DNA from: Lepiota brunneoincarnata
Taxonomy: Eukaryota; Basidiomycota; Agaricomycetes; Agaricales; Agaricaceae
NCBI GenBank assembly: GCA_023014365.1
Contig: JAEBUN010000005.1
Span: 62,001-126,000, forward strand
Direction of reading: 5' to 3'
Length of the DNA: 64,000 nt
The translations under genes and the position numbers were made by a program. The stretch's first letter is position 1. Each line of letters opens with the position of its first letter. A model generated the notes under the pieces. That model worked only from the letters and a program-made list of their open reading frames with translations. It was not told the DNA's origin and searched no databases. Shown here piece by piece: positions 20,856 through 32,311 of this stretch.

Positions 20856-23800
20856 GGAGACTAGCCACCACGTCTAGCCCTCCACAAAGACCTCCTTCCC
20901 TTTCCTATTCACAAAATGATATTAATGTTGTAAAGTTACAGGAATCGTCAGCACGCGTAATACATCTACCCTGTCGAATCCGAAAACACAAGTTCACTAA
21001 GGAAGGACCCGAAAGCGTGGAACTACTCGCCCTACTCGACTCAGGAGCAGCAGGAAACTTCATTGACCCTGGAATGGTCAAACAACATTCATTCAAAACA
21101 ACACCCCTTGATTGACCCATCGAAGTACGAAATGCCGATGGATCTGTTAATGAAAATGGAACAGCCACCCACTACACGACCCTCAACCTAACGGTTAACG
21201 GGAAGAACATGGAGATCAAACCAAAAGTAGTCTCCCTCGGAAGCCCAAGACTCATCCTTGGATTCCCTTGGCTTGCAGAACACAACCCAGACATCGACTG
21301 GGATGCCAAACAACTACGCTGGAGAAACGAACGTTGGGATAACACTATATTCCGAGAACTCATCCAATCCATGGAACCCGATTGGATCTACAACGACCAA
21401 CTCAACCACATCTCCACACTAGAGCCCACAAGCTTCGAAGAAATCAACTTCAAAGCCTCCGCATCACAATTTCTCGCCGTACAACACGGAGAAAAGAAAA
21501 ACGACGACCCAAGAAAAGTTGTACCCATGGAATTCCACGAATACCTCCCAGTATTTAGCAAGAAACAAGCCGAACGATTCCCCCCACAACGACCATGGGA
21601 TCACAAAATTGAACTCAAGGAATCATTCAAACCAATTGCCATGAAGTCCTACCGACTCTCCCTCAATGAAGAAAAGGAACTCGACACGTTCCTAGAAGAA
21701 AACCTTCAAAAGGGATACATTCGACCATCCGAATCGCCAATGGCATCACCTTTCTTCTTCGTAGGAAAGAAAGATGGAAAACTACGCCCCTGTCAAGACT
21801 ACAGGTACCTCAATGAGCATACCGTCAAAAATGCGTACAACCTCCCCCTCATCTCTCATATTCTCGACAAACTCCGAGGATCAAAATACTTTACCAAACT
21901 CGACGTACGAGCAGGATACAACAACATCCGCATACGCAAAGGAGATGAATGGAAAGGAGCCTTCAGGACACCCCGAGGATTATTCGAACCCACGGTTATG
22001 TTCTTTGGAATGTGCAACTCCCCAGCAACATTCCAAACCATGATGGACTCATTATTCCGAAAACTCATCGACAATGGAGGAGTAATCGTTTACATGGACG
22101 ACATCCTCATTCACGCAAAAACAAAACAAGAACTTCGACGCCTCACAAGAGAAGTACTCAAGATACTCAAGGACAACGATCTATACCTCAAAACCGAGAA
22201 ATGCGAATTCGAACGACAACAACTCGAATATCTAGGAGTTATTATCACTCCCGACTCAGTTTCGATGGACCCAGCAAAGCTCAAAGGCATCGCTGAATGG
22301 CCAACACCAACTACCCCGCGCGACATACGAAAATTCATAGGATTTTGCAACTTCTATCGAAAATTCATACACCAATACGCCACATGGGCAAAACCTCTCA
22401 ATGCCCTAATGTCCAAAACCAAGAAATTCGAATGGACAGAAGAATGCCAGAACGCCTTCGATACTCTCAAGAGAAAGTTCCAAAGCGAACCGGTATTAAT
22501 GGTCCCCGACCGAGACAAACCCTTCGAAATCGAATGCGACGCATCACTATTTGCATCAGGAGCAGTCCTACTTCAACGCGACAACAATGGAGTTAAACAC
22601 CCAGTCGCATACTTCTCGAAAGGATTCTCACCAGCTGAACGCAACTATCATTGCTCCGAACAGGAACTCTTCGCCATTATCCGAGCACTCAAAGAATGGC
22701 GTCACCACATAGAAGGATCATCACACAAGACCATCGTATGGTCAGATCACGACAACCTTCGCCGCTGGAGAAAACCTGAAGACCTCAGCAGAAGACAAGC
22801 CCGATGGATTGCCTACATGCAACGATTTGACATCGAAATCCGACATATCCCTGGAAAGAAAAACGGACCAGCAGATGCCCTTTCCAGACGACCCGATCAT
22901 GAACCCAAGACAAGAGACAACAAACAGGTCGTTGCACTCCCTGACAAATTCTTCACCCCAGAACAGCCACAACATATCCATATTATCGACGAAAACACTA
23001 AAAAGGAAATAAAAGAGCTGTGGAAGAAAAAGAAACAGACCGACATCGCCCAAGAAGATGACTCAGGACACCCACGTGTTCAAGGAAAGCTATTTATACC
23101 ACAAGATCTACACCTCAGACGCCGCTTACTGCAAAGAGTACATGACTCACCTACCGCAGGACACCCTGGAATCGCAGAAACAACCAGAAAACTCCAGGAA
23201 TACGCCTACTGGCCCGGGATGCGATCATTTGTCAAAAACTACGTCAAAGGATGTGGTGCTTGCCAACAATACAAGATAAATCGCCACCCCCTGAAGCCAC
23301 CACTTCAACCTATCCCTGGATCCCGTTCCACCCGTCTATTCTCGAACATCTCGATGGATCTTATCACAGACCTACCCCCGGACGGACCCCATGATTCTAT
23401 ACTGGTCGTGGTCGACCAGCTTACGAAGGGGATAATTCTAGAACCTACTGCGAAAACCGCCAACGCGGACAAGATCGCCGAAATTCTTATCAAACGGCTA
23501 TTCTCTAGATTTGGCCTTCCCGAGAAAGTTCTCAGTGATCGCGACCCCAGATTCGCTGCCAAATCCATGAAAGAATTCTACAAACAACTTGGAATTGAAC
23601 AAGCACTCTCTACCGCCTACCACCCCCAGACAGACGGACAAACAGAGCGATTCAATCAAGAAATAGAACTCTACCTTGGCATCTATTGCTCATCGAACCC
23701 GAACAAATGGGTAAAGGCACTCCCACTCCTGGAATATGTCCACAACTCGAAAACACACGCTGAACACCAACATACCCCATTTGAACTCCTCTATGGATCA

Positions 23801-24511
23801 AGCCCCAAAGGATTTCCGACCTCCGAGGAGCCAACGAACATTCCAGCAATAGGAGAGAAGTTTAAATACCTCGCCAAGATACGCCAAGAAGCCCAAGCTG
23901 CGCATGAACAAGCCAGACTAAAAATGGCTGCAAGATATAACCGGCCAGATATCAATCTAAAAGTTGGACAGAAGGTTTGGCTCGACAACCGCAACCTCCC
24001 AATTCAGTACGCCTCAAAGAAACTGGCCCAACGCCGAGAAGGTCCCTTCACCATAACAAGAAAACTCGGACCCGTTACCTATGAACTAAAATTACCCATC
24101 AAATGGAAGATCCACAACAAATTTCATGCGAGCCTCCTGATGCCTGCAGAAGAGAACGACACACATGGGGAATACAACACAGCCCCACCACCCGACCTTG
24201 TAAATGGAGAAGAAGAATACGAGGTCGAGTCAATACTGCGCCACAGAAAATTCCGGAACAAGTATCAATTCCTAGTCAGATGGAAAGGATACCTTCCCAC
24301 TGAGGATTCCTGGGAGCCAGAAGCAAACCTGGAGAACGCCAAGGAAGTCATTGAAGAATATAAAAGGGCCCACAAACTAGACAACCCCACCAATGACCCA
24401 ACCACCCAACACTCGAGCAACCACTCCAGACCTCCCAGAGCCAGACAACGATGGACGCCTTCTCATCCGGGAAAGAATCATATCCCTGGCGAACCGCGTC
24501 GAAGGAAATAG
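20840..24511 (+). CDS. pol: Pol polyprotein (PR-RT-RH-IN-chromodomain), one in-frame TGA
   Basis: Pol lies in the -1 frame relative to gag. The two frames overlap by 16 nt (20840-20855), so a frameshift or restart is needed. The protease shows LLDSGAAGNF near 21029-21058. An in-frame TGA at 21113-21115 interrupts the protease in this copy. From 21209 there are 1100 uninterrupted codons, with residue numbers counted from there. RT has YMDD at 295-298. RNase H begins around FEIECDAS. Integrase has an HHCC zinc domain and catalytic D717, D777 and E813 (35 residues between the last two), then a GPF module. A chromodomain at about 1003-1053 (YEVESILRHRKF...YLVRWKG-type core, here FLVRWKG) likely targets insertion to chromatin marks. 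The C-terminus overlaps both following ORFs. Confidence 0.94.
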
Positions 24512-25607
24512 CCAACCTAACCCTGCCACCGATACCGCTGACGACCAACCAGACAGGACCAACAGTCCTTATATCATCCGGCATACCTTCCTTCCCTCCA
24601 ACCAACCCGAGATACGATCCATCCTTTTACACGAAGTTCCCTTTCATATTACCGGAACCCGTCTTAAACACAGTCCAGCGATGGTACCCCTGGTCGACAC
24701 CTGCTGGAAGACATTTACTGCTCTTCTGTATCACAAGCGCCTCGTCCACGACCGAGCAACAGAATTCGAAAAACTATGCGCCACTATTCTTTCTAGTGCA
24801 ACAGAGGAACAGGACCGCAACACCATTTCTGCCATGCTATCAACCGCTCTCACCGAATTCCCGTTCGAGAGTCCGATCCCAAGCCCGAGCAATGGAAGCG
24901 GAAGTCAGGACCGCCCTATCCTACCTATCGGGACCACCACCCAACCTTCCAACCCTCCCATGGTGGATACGAGTAACCAACCATCAAGTGTTGTACAAGC
25001 TATATCTGCTTCTAATGACGCCCCCATCGGGACTACCACCACTCACTTATCCACCACCCGAACTCGCTGCAATTGCTGCCGTCGATTCGGCCATATCAAA
25101 GCAGGATGCCCGCGCTACCAATGTCGATATTGTCGAAAGATTGCCCCAGGCCATTACGAGAAGCACTGCGAGAGAAACCCTTACCAGCATCAACCCGCAA
25201 GTATGGTACCTGGCCTGTATCGCCGCCCACGAGGAATACCAAGCAGAGCTCGATCCCTCACACACGAAACCACAAACAACAATATTCGACACATTGTTGC
25301 AAGCACCGAGCAGCGCCCCGCTTCAGCCAGACCCCTCCGCACCCGAATTCAAAATGCCCCCGTCGTCATTCCGACCACCAACGCCACCACCACATCTGCT
25401 AGTGGAAGCCACCGACTTCCTGAATCGATCTTTCGGCACACCCGCCACCATTCACTCCAGAGAACCCATCGTCATCGACCTCACCCAAGACCCGCCATCC
25501 CCAGACCACCAAGCTACCGAAGCGACTCCCCAGAACCCGACCCATACTTCGACTGGGACCCCATCGCCGAATCAAACATTACAGGAGAGCCTGTCGGATT
25601 ATACTGA
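24393..25607 (+). CDS. ORF3a: zinc-knuckle protein overlapping pol end
   Basis: This is 404 codons from an ATG 119 bp before the pol stop. Residues ~90-160 look folded and helical (CWKTFTALLYHKRLVHDRAT...). Two zinc knuckles follow: C226-X2-C229-X4-H234-X4-C239 and C244-X2-C247-X6-H254-X4-C259, so a nucleic-acid-binding role is likely. The C-terminal ~145 residues are basic, Ser/Pro-rich, and end in an acidic aromatic segment (PEPDPYFDWDPIAE). The whole ORF lies after integrase and before the 3' LTR, where most Ty3/gypsy elements have nothing. Most of it is overlapped in the +1 frame by ORF3b. Expression (subgenomic RNA, splicing or reinitiation) is unknown. Confidence 0.6.
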   Translation: MTQPPNTRATTPDLPEPDNDGRLLIRERIISLANRVEGNSQPNPATDTADDQPDRTNSPYIIRHTFLPSNQPEIRSILLHEVPFHITGTRLKHSPAMVPLVDTCWKTFTALLYHKRLVHDRATEFEKLCATILSSATEEQDRNTISAMLSTALTEFPFESPIPSPSNGSGSQDRPILPIGTTTQPSNPPMVDTSNQPSSVVQAISASNDAPIGTTTTHLSTTRTRCNCCRRFGHIKAGCPRYQCRYCRKIAPGHYEKHCERNPYQHQPASMVPGLYRRPRGIPSRARSLTHETTNNNIRHIVASTEQRPASARPLRTRIQNAPVVIPTTNATTTSASGSHRLPESIFRHTRHHSLQRTHRHRPHPRPAIPRPPSYRSDSPEPDPYFDWDPIAESNITGEPVGLY

Positions 25608-26022
25608 GGATATGTCTGATGAGGACATCAGACCTTACGAAGGGGATAATGTTATGAACAGTCCAGACCGGGAGGAACAAGAACTATTGTTCGACTTCAC
25701 AAGATGGGTACAGGAGACTACAGACCAATTACGGGCACAAGAATACGAAGACGAGGAAGGGGAATATTACACTGCCATGCAGGACCTGGCGAGAGAAGCA
25801 GGAATGGAGATAACCTTGGAGGATATATTGGAATACCCCGAGGACGAGGAAGATAACCATGGATCAACCGACCCAACCTCCGATACGGATGGAAGCACCG
25901 AGAGAAGGGAGAGCGAGAACGGAGAGGACTCCATGGAGATACAATCGGGAGAAGGAGATTATGAGTCAGAGGAAAGCGATGGAACATCGCACAGCAGTAG
26001 CGAGAGTACTGACTCATTGTAA
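24451..26022 (+). CDS. ORF3b: acidic protein running into the 3' LTR
   Basis: This is 523 codons from an ATG, overlapping ORF3a for ~1.15 kb in another frame and continuing ~370 bp into the 3' LTR. The middle has protein-like helical segments (about 205-260, AAIAAVDSAISKQ, LACIAAHEEYQAELD), then a Pro-rich region with IVIDLT at 340-345, which resembles a SUMO-interaction motif. The last ~125 residues, encoded in U3, are very acidic (EYEDEEGEYY, EYPEDEED, GDYESEESDG). The same U3 frame is open in the 5' LTR and largely kept, with one stop, in the diverged solo LTR on the minus strand at 46960-47671. This suggests it was once under selection as protein. No known family is recognised. Confidence 0.55.
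   Translation: MDAFSSGKESYPWRTASKEIANLTLPPIPLTTNQTGPTVLISSGIPSFPPTNPRYDPSFYTKFPFILPEPVLNTVQRWYPWSTPAGRHLLLFCITSASSTTEQQNSKNYAPLFFLVQQRNRTATPFLPCYQPLSPNSRSRVRSQARAMEAEVRTALSYLSGPPPNLPTLPWWIRVTNHQVLYKLYLLLMTPPSGLPPLTYPPPELAAIAAVDSAISKQDARATNVDIVERLPQAITRSTARETLTSINPQVWYLACIAAHEEYQAELDPSHTKPQTTIFDTLLQAPSSAPLQPDPSAPEFKMPPSSFRPPTPPPHLLVEATDFLNRSFGTPATIHSREPIVIDLTQDPPSPDHQATEATPQNPTHTSTGTPSPNQTLQESLSDYTEDMSDEDIRPYEGDNVMNSPDREEQELLFDFTRWVQETTDQLRAQEYEDEEGEYYTAMQDLAREAGMEITLEDILEYPEDEEDNHGSTDPTSDTDGSTERRESENGEDSMEIQSGEGDYESEESDGTSHSSSESTDSL
25636..25649 (+). promoter_or_regulatory. Putative polypurine tract
   Basis: ACGAAGGGGATAA directly precedes the 3' LTR, the expected place for plus-strand priming. 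The purine run is short and contains one T. Confidence 0.45.
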
Positions 26023-26347
26023 TATAAATAATGCTAGGATGCCATCAGCCAGGATGTGCATCATGGTCAGGACTGCGCACGACCAGTAGAACAGCCAAGT
26101 AACCTATAACGAGTATATAGCACCTCATAGGTATATAAGGCCTGTACAAGTAGAGATTAAAGCCCTAAGCTTTAATCTTGTTAACAGCGGTCGTTTACCT
26201 CTCTGCCTTAACTTGGCGTCTTCCCTCGTTATCTCATTGAGCGCGATCCACTAAGCTCTATAAGGCCAACCGTCTCGGACACCTTGTAGAGTGATTGAAG
26301 GCCGTCTCCAGTTATCCTCGGATACAGAAGGAGCACGGATCATAACA
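25650..26347 (+). repeat. 3' LTR of gypsy element
   Basis: 698 bp, TG...CA, followed by CCTTC. It is about 99.6 percent identical to the 5' LTR by eye, with three differences. It contains the C-terminal coding part of ORF3b and repeats the TATA box and hairpin. Confidence 0.96.
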
Positions 26348-26689
26348 CCTTCTTGGATCTGATTCAGAATGTAGTCTGCTAAGATCATAGACTGATGGTT
26401 GCCTGCAACTATGACTCAGCCATTGGCATTGTTAACAGGATATTAGTGGATGGTCCTATCAATACCTACACTATCCCCTACCTGGATTATGGCTTAAGCT
26501 CTTCCATTCACATCCAGCATTCCATCTGGTATCAGAATGTGAGTCTGTAGTGTTCAGTAGACTGCAGGTGATTTACTAATCAGCTTGGCTGTAGACAACC
26601 CAACAAGTTGAATATTACCATATACCAAATTTTGAACTTGGCTGCTTTGGTGTAAGACACCAGCTCAACTTATTTTTTCCCAGCCTCTG

Positions 26690-28620
26690 GGCTCCTGAGT
26701 GCTTGAGTTATCAACACCCTTATTGATTATCTGACAGCAACATGCTTTCTTTTATGAGAATGGCATTTGTCCAGCAATTGCTTCCCTACTCACTCATCAA
26801 ATTGCCTTGGAGTGGCCAGCAACATACAAAGCTGAGGAAATTCATGCAAAAAAAAGCTTACTCTTGGAGTACTAAAGTTATTCCACAACTTGCAGTGCCA
26901 TGCCTTGCTGGAGCAATTTGTACTAAGCTCAACAATCCCAATATCTCAGATAGCGACTGGGAGTGGGCATTGGACTTTTTCATCATGCATATCATATGAG
27001 GGATAAAACACAGCAGTAACCATCATGTAGAACAACATGTGACACATGATGCCCTATCCAAGTTCTTGGATGAGGCATCTCTCTCCCCCAACACTCACAT
27101 TAATGGGGAGTGGTATATTAATGTCACAATTGAGATAGCTGGCCAGGGGTGAGAGTGTTTGCAGTGGATGATAGCTTCCCACTGTGATATTGCCCAGCAG
27201 GCTCTGCATATTCAGGATGAAGATGTGGAGAGAATCACACAGATCAACTTGTCCAAGTATTCTAGAAATCTCTCCAGTCATCTTATAGACATCAGCAGAT
27301 TTTGTGCAGTACTAGGTTCTCAAGCACAGGGCAAGTTACGGGTGGCCTACATCCAGGCTTACACATCAGAGAAGTCAGTCATCTACAATCCCAAAGCTGG
27401 CCACCATGCCAAATTCCTTACTGTTAAGGAGGCAATGGGTCCTAAGCATCTGACCAAAACAGTCTCCAACATTCATATGCTTTATGAGTATGCTACTGAG
27501 GAGATATTTTCCAGTGTATGGCTGGAGGTTTGCATTCTATACAACATAGCTCTGTGAGCCCTACTTGAGTTCAATCCCAATGTGCTTTGCAGCTACCTTT
27601 GTGCCTTCACCTGCAAAGAATAGTGGTAAGTTGTTTTGACTGTAGGCTGTCTCCTTCTAATTTCTTTGAGCAGAAAATTTTGTATTATTCAGATTCAGAG
27701 CTTCAGTCAGGTGCTGGACCTTCAAGCCTATGGACTGTCATCAACATGGTTCCAGGCTAATACTCTTGCCCTCAGTCACTTGTGTATGGCTACTTAATAG
27801 CCTCCATGCTTGCCCAGACAATGGTCTATCAGCAAGATATCTGATGGATGCTGTTCTTTCACTCACAGAGGCAGAGGGCACCAACTGTAATGTTCTTGCT
27901 TACAACACATCTGTATGGCCAAGCTGGTAGTATGAGGAAGAGGAGAAGGACCCCAATGATGTTATTGTATGCCAAGTACCCTACAATCCATATGGGTATG
28001 TTTTCCTTTAGAGAATCATGCTCATGGATGTCCCATGCCTGTAGTGTAGTGGACCCATTCTCTCTCCCCCCACTTTCAAATCCTGGTTTGGTGGACTCAC
28101 TTTTGCAGATGTTAAGGCTAAATACTAGACCTCTGAACTTATCAACAAGGATGTTATAGCCACCATGCAGTCTACAACAAACAAGCAGAAACTGGTCAAG
28201 TACATCAACCATATGGGCAGGGAAGAGTCCAAATTATTCAATTTTGCTAGCCAAGGACATTTGATCCCTCCTCCTGTATATAACAATGGCTCTGACCCTG
28301 AAGATACCCCACTGCCACCCGACAACAAGCCTCAAGATATAGACTCAATTATCTCAAGAATCTGGCACCAATTCATCTGCAATCTCATGTCAAGGTCACC
28401 CAATCCATGTGGGATCACCAAAACTTAGCACATGAAGCTCAATGACATTCAACAAAGATCTGCTGATGAAGCCCTATACAAGTCCATCAATCTCCATCAA
28501 TATTTTAATAAGTTCTATTACTGGGGTGTAAGTAAAGACTGGTGGTAAAAGAGTTTCAACTAGCTCTTTTCTGCTCCTGGCTCCAAGATGTCTTCAGTGG
28601 TCCAGTACACCAAGGTAATA
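26690..28620 (+). pseudogene. Decayed gene of unknown family
   Basis: Plus-strand coding-like blocks sit in changing frames with stops: 26742-26999 (LTLRKF..., SDSDWEWALDFF), 27060-27560 (NGEWYINVTIEIA, then a clean 132-codon block with QALHIQDEDVERITQINLS and KVIYNPKAGHHAKFLTVKEAMG-like text), and 28165-28430 (GREESKLFNFASQGHLIPPP). The blocks look like a once-large spliced gene, probably itself repetitive. Homology stops where the left arm of a large inverted repeat begins near 28600. I do not recognise the protein. Confidence 0.5.
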
Positions 28621-29613
28621 TGTAGTAATGTAGCAGTAGTGTACAATAATATAGGTACAATATACAGTAGTATAGTGGCTATTTATTGACTAAACCAACC
28701 ACTCTTACATGACATACCTCAGAGAAATATCAAACAAACCTCAAGTTTCTCAATTTCCATAATAGGAAATGTCATGGTAATTAATCTGTGCATGCCCTGA
28801 GAATACTGAAGGACTGTAGGATATTCTAGATGAACAGTAGCTAGCAATTTCCATTATGCTTGTATTTCTTTATCCTCATATTTCTCCCATCTCCACTTCT
28901 TTCTTTAATATTTCTAGAGCATACATGAGCTCCACTATCACCAGAGTGTAAATACCCTATGTATTTTGTAGGGACCTTATTTAATTCACAAAGCTTAGCC
29001 CATATTTGAAGTCTTCTCTCCCTCTTTCTCTCTTTCACTCTATAGCTCTTTCCCTACCTTGTTTTGCCTTGTCTTAACATCCCAGCCATTAGAGGTCACT
29101 CATCTGACATCCCTTTATCATCCCAAGTTGTCTCAAGTCCATGTGTTGAGCAGTTTTTATTAAATTCCTCAATTTCATCATATTTTCACTACTATACCTA
29201 CATAAACTGGGTAGAAGCCTCAACAACAGACAGATATTGTAATGCTTGCATACCTAAACCCCCAAACACCTCACCTATTACCCTTTCAGTTCAGAAACCC
29301 TGGCAGTAGTGTTACAGTAGTGTACTGTACCCTGGTGGCAATGTGGCAGCAGTATATAGTAGTGTCACAGTAGCATGCCATAACCCTGGTTGTAGTGTGG
29401 CAGTAGTGTGGGGGTAGGATACAGTATTCCTGGCAGTTATGTATAATAATATGTGGCAGGCCATTAATCCATGGTATTGGAGTAACAATAAGTGTTTATT
29501 AGTAGGTATTAACATTGATTATAAGTAGATAAAGTCTATAATATTAATGTAAGGTGGCAGTAATGGGTGGTAGGTGGTGGTACCATGTGCAGCAAATTCT
29601 TAAGGCCCATGGT
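28600..29613. repeat. Inverted repeat arm, left
   Basis: It is an inverted, diverged copy of 32312-33440. Shared text includes a 'gtagtgtacaataatataggtacaat' segment, a 'ttaaataaggt.c..tacaaaat' segment and an end in 'gcagcaaattcttaaggcc' (29600-29613). CAGTAGTGT-type simple repeats are abundant in 29300-29420. Confidence 0.85.
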
Positions 29614-29989
29614 ATGTGTGTGCACAATCTTGCACTTCCACCAATTTTTTAACTAAATCTCCAAGGAGAATTATCATTCATTTCATGGGCTCATTGATGA
29701 CAATCTGCATACACATATTTTGGTGTACTAATGAATATATTCAATTAGTTCCTAGCCACAACTTGCTATTCCTAAGGGAGATACATCTGTGATGAGATGC
29801 ATGCCCATGTTCTCATATGTGTCAACCAACTTGTTCATTAGCCTACATTCCTTCTAGAGATTTGTTGAAGACTATCTGCTGAGAGAGTTTGAGTTCTACT
29901 CACACATGCAAGAAATAGCCCCAATAGCTTTCTGCCATAGACCTCTGGTAGCCTCCCACCTATGTTTTTTCCCATAGCTAAGTTGTGCT
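29614..29989. other. No recognisable gene
   Basis: CG-poor sequence between the repeat arm and the next coding-like block. Confidence 0.4.
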
Positions 29990-30480
29990 CATATTTCAAC
30001 CAAATGTAGCTCTCATAACCCCCATATCTACTGCTTCATTACTTGTCCAACAGCCAAGTCCCCTCCTATAAAGCACCAACTTCCTACCCTTCATCATGCC
30101 TAACCATACTGCTGCCAGTGCACTCATCAAGTTCTTTGTGTTCAATGGAGCTTCTTGGAAGTGGCCAGCATGGTAAGAACAAACTGAAATCAATGATAGT
30201 CTCTTTCCTGGAGATGACAAGGATCTCCTCCCCACCTGGACCTATAAGGATGCTACAGATGTTGAATCTTGCCTCCATGCATACAATTAACTCAGCTTGG
30301 AAGAAAAGAAAATCCAATTTCCCCAATGATTGTCAGATACTAAGCCCTGACCTGCATTGGTGTCTTCAGATCTTCACTCAGCAATCTTGGAACACAATTC
30401 ATCTCCAAGTATTGGGGCTCAAGAACTGTTGAAATAAAATAAAAGCAACTGCTCTTGCTGCTTTCAAAGATGAGCCATAA
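29990..30480 (+). pseudogene. Decayed coding block, unknown
   Basis: Plus-strand text such as ALIKFFVFNGASWKWPAW and LSLEEKKIQFP is readable across 30110-30330 but in shifted frames with stops. It may belong to the same lost gene as the SNF2-like remnant downstream. The family is not recognised. Confidence 0.4.
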
Positions 30481-30539
30481 ATTGTTCTTTTTCTGTTCTA
30501 TGAGACCTTACTTTGTCAAGATTTGGAGGAAAAGCCCAC

Positions 30540-31045
30540 AAATGTTAGGGCAACCTGAGGGCCCAGGCAGCTCAAGGGAGCTGAGGGGAGTGGAAGTGAA
30601 CCTACAGGGGAATCCTAAGTGTTATTGACCAGGTATGTACATATAGAAGGCTCACCTACAGGGGAATCCTAAGAGAATAGGATGAAGAAACCCCTGCAGG
30701 CAAAAACTGTGTATATACATGACTTATATAAGCAACATTAATGAATGGGGGGGTGAAGCAAACTATCCCAGGACTGCTAATGTAGGAATAAAGAGAGATC
30801 AAAGGAGGAAGTGAATATGGTGATAAGGGAGTGTCATGTAATAGGAGAACATAAGAGAGATATCAGGGGGAGTCTGGAGAGGGAGAGGGTGGGCTTGTGA
30901 GGACCTTTATGGAATGCTTGGGTTGTTCTGGGTATCTTGGGGCTTCTGGCATTTGAAGGGAGGAAGGTATAGTGTGCTGGAGGGTAAGGGGACACTTTGA
31001 GTGGTCTTGGGAGTATGGAACATGTTAAGGATGTCTTTGGAGTCT
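30540..31045. other. No gene; possible LTR fragment and short direct repeat
   Basis: It begins TGTTAGGGC, reminiscent of the reverse complement of the CCCTAACA end of the solo LTRs, but no second end is found. The segment 'cctacaggggaatcctaag' occurs twice, near 30600 and 30655. Confidence 0.35.
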
Positions 31046-32311
31046 CTAAGGTGTCCCTTTACAACAAAAGGGCAAGTGAGATGCACTACCCATGCCATTG
31101 CAAAGTGGAAGGAGTGTGCCAAGTTATTCCACACCACTGAGAATATCAAGAAAGTGGAAGATATGTTGGTGGAGTTACAGATGATGATGGAAAACTTGGG
31201 TGTGCAGATTAATGGGAAGAAGCCCAGTGCAGCAAATGGTAAGCAAATCAGTCTAGCTAGTACTCTTTACCACTTATCTGAGGTGCAGGATCATGCAAGG
31301 TGTCTCAGATACCAAGGCTCTCAAAACTTTAGCCACAGAAGAAGATGTCACAGACCTTCTGAATGCCTATGAGGAGTATTTCAAAATGTGAGCTGACAAG
31401 GATGAGCCACCTATTCCAGCTGCTATTACAGATGGCAATCAACTCAACAATTGCAGTGGGGAATTTGGCATGGAGGTAGAACAATCCATGCCATTCATGT
31501 CTGTAATTCAATATCTGAGGTTCAAGAATGGGTTTCCTCTTCAGTTCAGCATCTACTGCCACAGGTATTTCTGATTGCAAAGGAACTTTCAGTTGCTCAA
31601 TGATCTCTGGCAGGGACAGTATCATGCCTTGGGATGATAGTAAGCTCTTCAACACAGATTCCCCCCCAGTGAGCTGAGCAGAGTATCACTACACTGGCAT
31701 CAACTGGTTGGGATTCACTCAATCATGTGCAGTATATTCACTACTGAGAAGGACCCACATCACCTAGCTGGGGTACTTATTGGGGATGAAGTTGGGCTTG
31801 GTAAAATAGTCCAAGCAATCACTTTCATCACCTTTCTAAACCAGGTTATTTGGCTTCAAAGCTATAACCAAAAGCTTCCTCCAGTTCTAGGTGGGTTGAT
31901 TACCCAGGTACTTTGGCTTCTGACTAAAATATAATTCCAACATCTTGGCCTTATCTATTTGGCAGTACCAAGATCCTGTCCAACCTATATCTCATCATTT
32001 GCCCTGGTACTCTCATTGCTCAATGGGTCAGTGAGCTGAAGATGCTATTCCTACTGAGATGCATTGATATTCTCATTTACAATAGTCAAGCAGACAGAGC
32101 TGCCTTCTAGGGTCCCTCAGAACCCTACCAGACCTCAAAACATGAACCCTACCACCATATTATCATTACTAGCCACTCAGTACATGTCCCTGCCTTGATA
32201 TTGTCTCCCATTGACCCAGCACTCATTGCAGGTCCTCTTTAATAATATGAAAAAGATGCACTGGGCACCAACCAAGAATAAGAACATATATCCTTAAAGT
32301 ATACCCCAGCC

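Larger units (their letters stand above)
18106..26347 (+). mobile_element. Full-length Ty3/gypsy chromovirus
   Basis: An 8242-bp LTR retrotransposon is flanked by CCTTC on both sides (18101-18105 and 26348-26352). It has 698-bp LTRs, gag, pol with protease-RT-RNaseH-integrase-chromodomain order (Ty3/gypsy order) and extra ORFs after pol. It is CG-rich in contrast to the CG-depleted flanks, so it is a recent arrival. A decayed solo LTR of the same family lies at 46960-47671. Confidence 0.97.
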
